Shown piece after piece: positions 5,981 through 10,145 of a DNA stretch of 10,145 nt; the stretch's first letter is position 1; every line of letters begins with the position of its first letter. Origin of the DNA: an uncultured Thiotrichaceae bacterium. GTDB taxonomy: Bacteria > Pseudomonadota > Gammaproteobacteria > Thiotrichales > Thiotrichaceae. Both the position numbers and the translations under genes were made by a program. Location: positions 6,487-16,631 of the forward strand of contig CACVAV010000318.1 of the NCBI GenBank assembly GCA_902727945.1, written 5' to 3'. The notes beneath the pieces are model-generated. The model was given only the letters and a program-made list of their open reading frames with translations, did not search any database and had not been told where the DNA came from.

Positions 5981-7351
5981 TTAGCTCGCGCTATCTTTCT
6001 GTAATTTAAGTACCAAATCCATACCCTTAAGGATATTTAAAGCTTCATACAATTGGTAATCATCTTTTGCCAGTGACTTGTCCTCAGCTTCGCCTTTCTT
6101 CACATCAGCCGGTGTTTTGACTACTTCTTCCGTAGCCGCTTCACCTTCTTCCTGTGTCGGGTTGCTCAGGTGTTTCTCAAAGTCTTTCTCAGACAATGGT
6201 GCGATTTTTTCACCATCGTCTTCATCTTCAGCCAGCTTCAATTGTTGGATTTCAATATCCGGATGAATACCTTCGGCCTGAATCGAACGACCATTAGGTG
6301 TGAAGTAGCGGGCTGTTGTTAGCTTAAGCGCTGTCTTCTCATCCAGTGGCAACACAGTTTGTACTGAGCCTTTACCGAATGTTTTCTGGCCCAGAATCAA
6401 TGCACGCTTGTGATCTTGTAATGCGCCTGCCACGATTTCAGAGGCAGAAGCAGAACCTTGGTTCACTAATACAACGATCGGTGCATTGTTAATTTCATCA
6501 CCGGAACGTGCGTTGTATTCCATTTTTGCATCTTCAACCCGGCCTTCGGTATAAACAATCTTACCATCATTCAGGAATGCATCTGAAACACCCACAGCCG
6601 CATTAAGTACACCACCCGGATTATTACGCAAATCCAGGACTACACCTTTCAGGTCGCCTTTGTTTTCCTCTTTTAGCTTAGCGATGGCTTCAATCAGTGT
6701 TTCAGTCGTACGTGACTGGAAGCTGGAAATACGCAGATAACCGTAACCGTCCTCTAGCATCCGGCTCTTAACACTTTGTACTTTGATAATGTCGCGGGTC
6801 ACAGAAATGGTGAAAGGTTTGTCTTTACCTTCACGCACGACCAATAACTTAATCGCTTCACCCGGTTTGCCACGCATGACTTTAACCGCATCATTCAGCG
6901 TCATGCCTTTTACCGGCTTGTCGTCCAGGCGAATAATCAGGTCACCAGCTTCGATGCCGGCACGTTGCGCAGGCGTATCATCAATCGGTGAAATGACTTT
7001 AACAAAGCCATCTTCCATGCCTACTTCTATGCCCAGCCCGCCGAACTCGCCTGAGGTACCTACCTGTAGTTCTTTAAATGATTCTGCATCAAGGTAGTCA
7101 GAATGAGGGTCAAGGCCACTTAACATGCCACGGATGGCATTGTTCATCATTTCTTTGCCATCAGGTGTTTCGACGTAATCCTGCTGGATGCGTGCATAGA
7201 CGTCGGTGAATTTTTGTAAGTGTTCCAGCGGCAGTGCCTGATGATCATCCACACTTTGTTTAAAGGCGAATACGTTCAGGCTGATGCTGGTAGTCACACC
7301 AATGAGTGCACCTGCCAAAGTGCCGATAACTAAGCGTTTATTTGAATGCAT
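5981..7351 (-). CDS. ctpA: C-terminal processing peptidase CtpA (family S41, PDZ)
   Basis: This periplasmic serine protease trims or degrades envelope proteins at C-terminal signals. The 456-residue product starts with an uncleaved anchor or signal segment (hydrophobic at about 7-30). A helical N-terminal region follows, then a PDZ domain at about 100-185 (GGLGIEV, SPIDDTPAQRAGIEAGD), then the S41 core. Expected catalytic residues are S302 in GSASASE and K327 in TFGKGSVQ, 25 residues apart as in the family, with Q331 completing a Ser-Lys-Gln triad; D313 is also conserved. Residues 374-430 form an acidic, probably disordered linker before a short C-terminal helix, as in Pseudomonas and Neisseria CtpA. 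ATG at 7349-7351 has GGAG ten bases upstream. It follows envC on the same strand, a common gammaproteobacterial pair. Substrates cannot be told from sequence; lytic enzymes are known substrates of CtpA in Pseudomonas. Confidence 0.94.
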   Translation of the reverse strand: MHSNKRLVIGTLAGALIGVTTSISLNVFAFKQSVDDHQALPLEHLQKFTDVYARIQQDYVETPDGKEMMNNAIRGMLSGLDPHSDYLDAESFKELQVGTSGEFGGLGIEVGMEDGFVKVISPIDDTPAQRAGIEAGDLIIRLDDKPVKGMTLNDAVKVMRGKPGEAIKLLVVREGKDKPFTISVTRDIIKVQSVKSRMLEDGYGYLRISSFQSRTTETLIEAIAKLKEENKGDLKGVVLDLRNNPGGVLNAAVGVSDAFLNDGKIVYTEGRVEDAKMEYNARSGDEINNAPIVVLVNQGSASASEIVAGALQDHKRALILGQKTFGKGSVQTVLPLDEKTALKLTTARYFTPNGRSIQAEGIHPDIEIQQLKLAEDEDDGEKIAPLSEKDFEKHLSNPTQEEGEAATEEVVKTPADVKKGEAEDKSLAKDDYQLYEALNILKGMDLVLKLQKDSAS

Positions 7352-7466
7352 GTAAATTTTTCTCCAGGCAACGTTGCCATGTTCTAATTAATATATGAGC
7401 GAAACTCTGAGAATCAAGTATCACCACCTTATGTGATGGCACGTAAGCCGAGGTAAAGTGTACCAT
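7352..7466 (-). promoter_or_regulatory. envC-ctpA spacer with candidate ctpA promoter and 12-bp palindrome
   Basis: On the minus strand TTGATT (7412-7417) and TATATT (7390-7395) are 16 bp apart, a reasonable sigma-70 type promoter for ctpA. A perfect 12-bp palindrome GGCAACGTTGCC (7367-7378) lies in the leader directly before the ctpA ribosome site (7362-7365). A weaker inverted repeat (ATCAC 7420-7424, GTGAT 7433-7437) has no T-run and is not a good envC terminator. ctpA may therefore be transcribed both with envC and alone. Confidence 0.4.
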
Positions 7467-8783
7467 TTATTGCAACCAACGCGCGGGGTTTTGTGGCACC
7501 GTTTTATGCCTGATCTCGAAATAAAGTCCATTTTGACTTTGTCCACTGGAGTTACCGACAGCGGCGATGGTTTCATTAGCCCTTACGGTTTGTCCGGCGC
7601 GTTTGAATACTGCCCGGTTATAACCGTACAGGCTCATATAGTTCCGGTCATGTTCAATGATAATCAGGTGGCCATAGCCTTCCATCCAACCGGCAAATGC
7701 AACCTTTCCGGGGGCAATGGCATTGACTTTAGCGCCACCGGGAGCGGTAATCACTATGCCTTTCCAACGTTGTTTTTCATTGCGCCGGGAAGCGTACTGG
7801 TGAATTACCCGCCCGCTAACCGGCCAGGATAATTTCCCACGCATCTTTGAAAAAGCTTTATTAGCCGTACGGGTCGTTGTTACCTGTTTACCGGTTGCTT
7901 TGGGGGCTTTTGCGACAGCTTTCTTGGCGGGGGTTGGCTGAGGTTGCGTTCTTGCTGCTTGTTGTACTGGTCGCTGCGCCTGTTGTCGCCTTTGTTCTGC
8001 GGCTCGTTTTGCTTCCGCTGCCTTCGCTACTTTTGCAGCGGCATCCTCGCGTTTCTTATTGGCGGCCTGCGTAATGCGGTTAATTTTTTGTTGTAACGCA
8101 GCTTCCTGGTTCTTTAGTTTATTTAAACGTTTTTCTTTGCCACTTAAATCCTGTCTGACCTGTTTTAATGCATGTTCACGGGTCGCCAGTTTTTTTTCAA
8201 CAGTTGCTTTTTGAATAGAGAGCTTTTCATTTAAGCCCCTGAGCTTTGTGCGCTCTTTCGCTGCAAGTTCGGTAACAGCTTCCAGTTTCTTGCTGGTTTT
8301 ATTGAGCTGTTGGATTTTTTTTGTACGGTGGCGATTAAGGATATTGAAATATTCTATATTGCGGCTGATGTCTGCCGGGTTATCCTGCATCAGCAACAAG
8401 CGTAGGTGAGATTGCTCCCCGGCGGTATGCATGGCCTGAAGTTGTTGTGCTAATGCACCTTGTTGCTGTTTTAGTTCATCATTTAATTCAGTGCGCTCTA
8501 TGTTTGCTTTACCCAGGCGTTTTTGTGCATCCAGAATCTTTTTTTCGGTCGTATGGTACTGACTGGTCAGGTCGCCCAGTTCTTTTTCCAGTTTAGTGAC
8601 CTGGCTATTGAGGTAACCGGACTCTTTTTTCTTTTCGTCGATTTCGCCGGACAATTTTTTCACGGCCCGTTCGACTTCTTTTTTGTCATTGCGAACATCC
8701 GCCTGGCTGGAAACAGGCAGAAAAAGTGCCCCAAAAAAAGCCAGAAGGCAAATGATGGTAGTTGTGCGTAACGAGCCGTTCAT
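7467..8783 (-). CDS. envC: Murein hydrolase activator EnvC (degenerate LytM/M23)
   Basis: EnvC works in the periplasm at the division septum, where with FtsEX it activates N-acetylmuramoyl-L-alanine amidases so that daughter cells separate. From ATG 8783 the product has 438 residues. It has a signal peptide at 1-28 (basic start, hydrophobic core, SSQA cleavage site), a long coiled coil rich in K, E, Q and L at about 30-245, an Ala/Gln/Pro linker at about 245-310, and a LytM domain at about 317-438. The LytM domain looks catalytically dead: the usual HxxxD is RWKGIVI and the usual HxH is LYFEIR, as in E. coli EnvC, so it is an activator and not a hydrolase. The frame stays open upstream to 8975, but that extension would bury the signal peptide and overlap the divergent regulator, so it is rejected. 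The ribosome site is weak (TGAG about ten bases upstream). Confidence 0.92.
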   Translation of the reverse strand: MNGSLRTTTIICLLAFFGALFLPVSSQADVRNDKKEVERAVKKLSGEIDEKKKESGYLNSQVTKLEKELGDLTSQYHTTEKKILDAQKRLGKANIERTELNDELKQQQGALAQQLQAMHTAGEQSHLRLLLMQDNPADISRNIEYFNILNRHRTKKIQQLNKTSKKLEAVTELAAKERTKLRGLNEKLSIQKATVEKKLATREHALKQVRQDLSGKEKRLNKLKNQEAALQQKINRITQAANKKREDAAAKVAKAAEAKRAAEQRRQQAQRPVQQAARTQPQPTPAKKAVAKAPKATGKQVTTTRTANKAFSKMRGKLSWPVSGRVIHQYASRRNEKQRWKGIVITAPGGAKVNAIAPGKVAFAGWMEGYGHLIIIEHDRNYMSLYGYNRAVFKRAGQTVRANETIAAVGNSSGQSQNGLYFEIRHKTVPQNPARWLQ

Positions 8784-8825
8784 TGGCTTTGATCTCAGGT
8801 GTAAAATTTGTAATTTTCCAAGGTA

Positions 8826-8844
8826 TGTCATGAAGTTAATGACA
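8826..8844. promoter_or_regulatory. 19-bp palindrome, candidate operator
   Basis: TGTCATGAAGTTAATGACA is symmetric at 8 of 9 base pairs around a central G. It lies 43 bp upstream of the envC ATG, so it would fall in the envC promoter or early leader. The binding protein is unknown; it does not match the FNR, CRP, LexA or Fur consensus. Confidence 0.45.
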
Positions 8845-8859
8845 AAATGGGTAATAAAG

Positions 8860-8889
8860 TATATTATCGTATCTAGGTATACTAATATA
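8860..8889. promoter_or_regulatory. 30-bp AT-rich dyad, candidate ArsR-family operator
   Basis: Perfect 7-bp arms TATATTA (8860-8866) and TAATATA (8883-8889) flank a centre with further symmetric pairs (TA..CTAG..TA), giving 11 of 15 matching pairs. AT-rich interrupted palindromes in the promoter are typical ArsR-family operators. A second overlapping dyad, AGTATA-N14-TATACT (8858-8883), is also present. Confidence 0.5.
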
Positions 8890-8954
8890 GTAACAATAGC
8901 ACCCGAGTGGTTTTGGGTATCATAAAGCAACGCAGATGTTTGACAAGGTACTAT

Positions 8955-9305
8955 ATGCAGCCAGAAATGAATCAAGCTGAATTTAAGAAGGATTATGACT
9001 CCATCGCATCAATGTTAGCAAAAGATGAAGACATTGACCGCGCATCACGCTCCTTGAAAGCAATTTCTCATCCGTTACGTCTTAAAATCCTGTGTGTGTT
9101 GGGCAATAATGAGGTCAATGTCCAGGATATTGTTGAGCATGTAGGTACTTCCCAAAGTAATATCTCACAACATTTAGCTATTTTACGTGATAAAGGCATC
9201 CTGACTTCCCGCAAAGATGCTAACCGTGTTTTCTATAAAGTAGGTGACTACCGTACTTTGCGCCTGATCAGCATGATGCAGGAAGTATTCTGTCCTTCGC
9301 ACTGA
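8955..9305 (+). CDS. ArsR-family winged-helix regulator, BigR/SqrR-like persulfide-sensor candidate
   Basis: This is a small DNA-binding repressor candidate of 116 residues. A winged helix-turn-helix spans about 34-100: SHPLRLKIL at 38-46 is the usual ArsR entry, recognition helix SQSNISQHLAILRDKGIL follows at about 66-83, and the wing is SRKDANRVFYKV. The metal motif of classical ArsR (ELCVCD) is replaced by EVNVQDIV, so arsenic or zinc sensing is unlikely. Its only cysteines are C47 (LKILC) and C113 (EVFCPSH), 66 residues apart, the same spacing as the redox pairs of BigR (C42/C108) and SqrR (C41/C107), which sense persulfides. E. coli YgaV, encoded beside the rhodanese YgaP, has a similar LILC/YCP layout. 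ATG 8955 has AAGG six bases before it; ATG 8967 has no ribosome site. A terminator follows. Family is sure; ligand is inferred. Confidence 0.85.
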   Translation: MQPEMNQAEFKKDYDSIASMLAKDEDIDRASRSLKAISHPLRLKILCVLGNNEVNVQDIVEHVGTSQSNISQHLAILRDKGILTSRKDANRVFYKVGDYRTLRLISMMQEVFCPSH

Positions 9306-9312
9306 TTTGAGC

Positions 9313-9341
9313 CGCATGATAAAGATTCATGTGCGTTTTTT
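9313..9341 (+). terminator. Rho-independent terminator after the ArsR-family gene
   Basis: Arms CGCATGA (9313-9319) and TCATGTGCG (9327-9335) pair with a two-base bulge and are followed directly by six Ts (9336-9341). It starts eight bases past the regulator's stop codon. It suggests that the regulator is largely a single-gene transcript and that the rhodanese has its own promoter or depends on read-through. Confidence 0.6.
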
Positions 9342-9512
9342 AGCATTAAGTCTGCCTCGTTTCTTGTTTTTGTTGCCAATGTCGGTCTTTTCTCTTAGCA
9401 AAGGGTTTACGCTTTGCGTTCATCTGTATATCTTTAGCTCCGGTTTTGTAGAAGTGGAAGACTTCTATGCTTGGGACTGAAGTCTTTTCATGCTGTTCTG
9501 GAGAATTTCACA
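9342..9512 (+). promoter_or_regulatory. Leader upstream of the rhodanese gene, with several inverted repeats
   Basis: This 171-bp stretch holds three inverted repeats: GCAAAG/CTTTGC (9398-9403, 9412-9417), GAAGT/ACTTC (9451-9455, 9461-9465) and AAGACTTC/GAAGTCTT (9458-9465, 9479-9486, followed by TT). The last two share the segment 9461-9465 and so exclude each other. A weak promoter candidate is TTTACG (9406-9411), 17 bp, then TATCTT (9429-9434). A 54-codon open frame also crosses it (9316-9480), treated as doubtful. Confidence 0.4.
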
Positions 9513-9938
9513 GTGAATGAATATATGGTGTTTGCCCAAAGTCACCCCGTGTTGGTGATGGGCTTTATTGCAGTACTTGGTTTGATTATCTGGACGGAGT
9601 ATTCCCGTCTTACCCGTAAGTATAAAGTCCTTGATGTGAACCAGTCGGTTCTCCTGATGAACAAGGATGAAACGGTGGTTGTGGATGTGCGTGAACCGAA
9701 GGAGTTGAAGGAAGGGAAGATCAAAAATTCCCGCCATATCACTTTAGGCGACTTGCCTAAACGGTTGTCTGAACTTGAATCACACAAAGAAAGCCCAATA
9801 CTAATTTATTGTCGTAGTGGCAATCGTTCCGGTCATGCTTGTAGCACACTAACTAAGGCAGGCTTTAGCGATGTGAATAATTTGTCTGGCGGGATTATGG
9901 CCTGGGAAAGTGCCAACCTCCCTGTCAGCAAAAAGTAA
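9513..9938 (+). CDS. Membrane-anchored rhodanese-like sulfurtransferase (YibN type)
   Basis: Rhodanese-domain proteins move sulfane sulfur through a cysteine persulfide. The 141-residue product has one N-terminal membrane helix (about 11-28, HPVLVMGFIAVLGLIIW) followed by basic residues (SRLTRKYK), so the domain at about 38-138 should face the cytoplasm. It has VVVDVREPKE at 55-64 and an active-site loop CRSGNRSG at 100-107, with C100 as expected nucleophile, then GFSDVNNLSGGIMAW. An intact cysteine and RSGNRS loop suggest real sulfurtransferase activity. The start is GTG 9513-9515, with GGAG (9500-9503) nine bases before; the frame stays open to TTG 9471, which lacks a ribosome site and would extend before the helix. 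It is 16 bases upstream of grxC, the yibN-grxC order found in many gammaproteobacteria. Its partner and sulfur donor are unknown. Confidence 0.9.
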   Translation: MNEYMVFAQSHPVLVMGFIAVLGLIIWTEYSRLTRKYKVLDVNQSVLLMNKDETVVVDVREPKELKEGKIKNSRHITLGDLPKRLSELESHKESPILIYCRSGNRSGHACSTLTKAGFSDVNNLSGGIMAWESANLPVSKK

Positions 9939-9954
9939 CAGGAGTATCGGTCAG

Positions 9955-10145
9955 ATGAGTGAGTCGAATCAGCCTTCAGTGCGCATGTACAGCACCCGGT
10001 TTTGTCCCTATTGTATTCGGGCGCGGATGTTATTGAAGGGCAAGGGTGTTGCTTATGAAGATATATCTGTCGGTAATGACGCTGACTTATGGGCTGAAAT
10101 GAGCAGCCTTAGCGGGCAGAATACAGTACCGCAAATTTTCATTGG
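9955..10145 (+). CDS. grxC: Glutaredoxin 3, partial (cut by window end)
   Basis: This small cytoplasmic thiol-disulfide oxidoreductase reduces disulfides and glutathione mixed disulfides. The 63 codons present, of an expected 85-90, begin with ATG 9955, which has AGGAG ten bases upstream (9940-9944). The dithiol active site CPYC lies at residues 17-20 after the first beta strand (VRMYSTRF). The cis-proline glutathione-binding segment TVPQIFI follows, and the frame runs off the window edge at IG. It is probably in one transcript with the rhodanese; in relatives secB usually comes next. No defect is seen in the visible part. Confidence 0.93.
   Translation, partial: MSESNQPSVRMYSTRFCPYCIRARMLLKGKGVAYEDISVGNDADLWAEMSSLSGQNTVPQIFI

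Larger units (their letters stand above)
8784..8954. promoter_or_regulatory. Divergent control region between envC and the ArsR-family gene
   Basis: This 171-bp spacer drives envC to the left and the regulator to the right. It contains a 19-bp near-perfect palindrome (8826-8844) and a 30-bp AT-rich dyad (8860-8889). TATACT, a good -10 match, occurs on both strands inside or at the edge of the dyad (plus 8878-8883, minus 8858-8863), and TATCAT (plus 8918-8923) is a third candidate. None has a strong -35. The layout fits an autoregulated ArsR-type gene whose operator covers its own promoter and perhaps that of envC. Confidence 0.5.

Noticed and set aside
7458..7832. 124-codon plus-strand open frame
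   Set aside because: It is antisense to the LytM domain of envC, which is clearly the real gene; composition follows the opposite strand.
8939..8947. TTGACA as a -35 box just before the ArsR-family gene
   Set aside because: It is only about ten bases from the start codon, too close to drive this gene with a normal leader, and no -10 lies 17 bp further on.
8907..8954. Longer start for the ArsR-family gene at 8907
   Set aside because: The extra residues are not family-like and lie in the promoter region; ATG 8955 has a ribosome site at normal spacing.
8784..8975. N-terminal extension of the envC frame to position 8975
   Set aside because: It would bury a clear signal peptide in the middle of the protein and overlap the divergent regulator and its operators; no ribosome site supports it.
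9398..9417. GCAAAG/CTTTGC inverted repeat as a terminator
   Set aside because: No T-run follows it on either strand, so termination is not supported.
9471..9512. TTG start for the rhodanese at 9471
   Set aside because: A GTG at 9513 has GGAG nine bases upstream and places the membrane helix at the usual distance from the N-terminus; the TTG lies in an inverted repeat and has no ribosome site.
1..10145. CRISPR array, tRNA or rRNA genes, prophage or transposase genes
   Set aside because: I found no regular repeat-spacer pattern, tRNA cloverleaf-like segment, rRNA signature or transposase domain on either strand.

Overview
The window is gene-dense bacterial chromosome of moderate GC. Protein families and gene order point to a gammaproteobacterium that fixes CO2 by the Calvin-Benson-Bassham (CBB) cycle, plausibly a sulfur oxidiser or an autotrophic relative. 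The lineage is inferred from: a class I (NADH-responsive type) phosphoribulokinase, a class II aldolase, the envC-ctpA pair, and the divergent rhodanese-grxC pair. No rRNA, tRNA, CRISPR array or transposase gene is visible.

Positions 1-5159, all on the minus strand and read right to left, hold a tight CBB operon: fbp, prk, tkt, fba. fbp and prk overlap by one base (TAATG). The tkt Shine-Dalgarno sits on the prk stop codon, and 17 bases separate tkt from fba. Together these enzymes regenerate ribulose-1,5-bisphosphate; RuBisCO, pgk and gap are not in the window. An AT-rich 130-bp leader upstream of fbp carries two near-identical direct repeats 30 bp apart and is the likely control region.

Positions 5290-5766 (minus) encode MoaC, a molybdenum-cofactor enzyme with no moa partner nearby. 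Between moaC and ctpA is a MITE-like palindromic element of about 110 bp, followed by a separate strong stem-loop.

Positions 5981-8783 (minus) hold ctpA (S41 periplasmic protease) and envC (amidase activator). Both act in the envelope, on proteolysis and cell separation.

Positions 8784-8954 are a divergent control region with two dyad symmetries. To the right on the plus strand are an ArsR-family regulator, a membrane-anchored rhodanese and the start of a glutaredoxin 3 gene cut by the window edge. The regulator has two cysteines 66 residues apart, as in the persulfide sensors BigR and SqrR, and lacks the usual ArsR metal site. The most interesting hypothesis here is a sulfide/persulfide-sensing switch placed beside sulfur-transfer and thiol-redox genes, at a spot where related bacteria usually carry gpmI.
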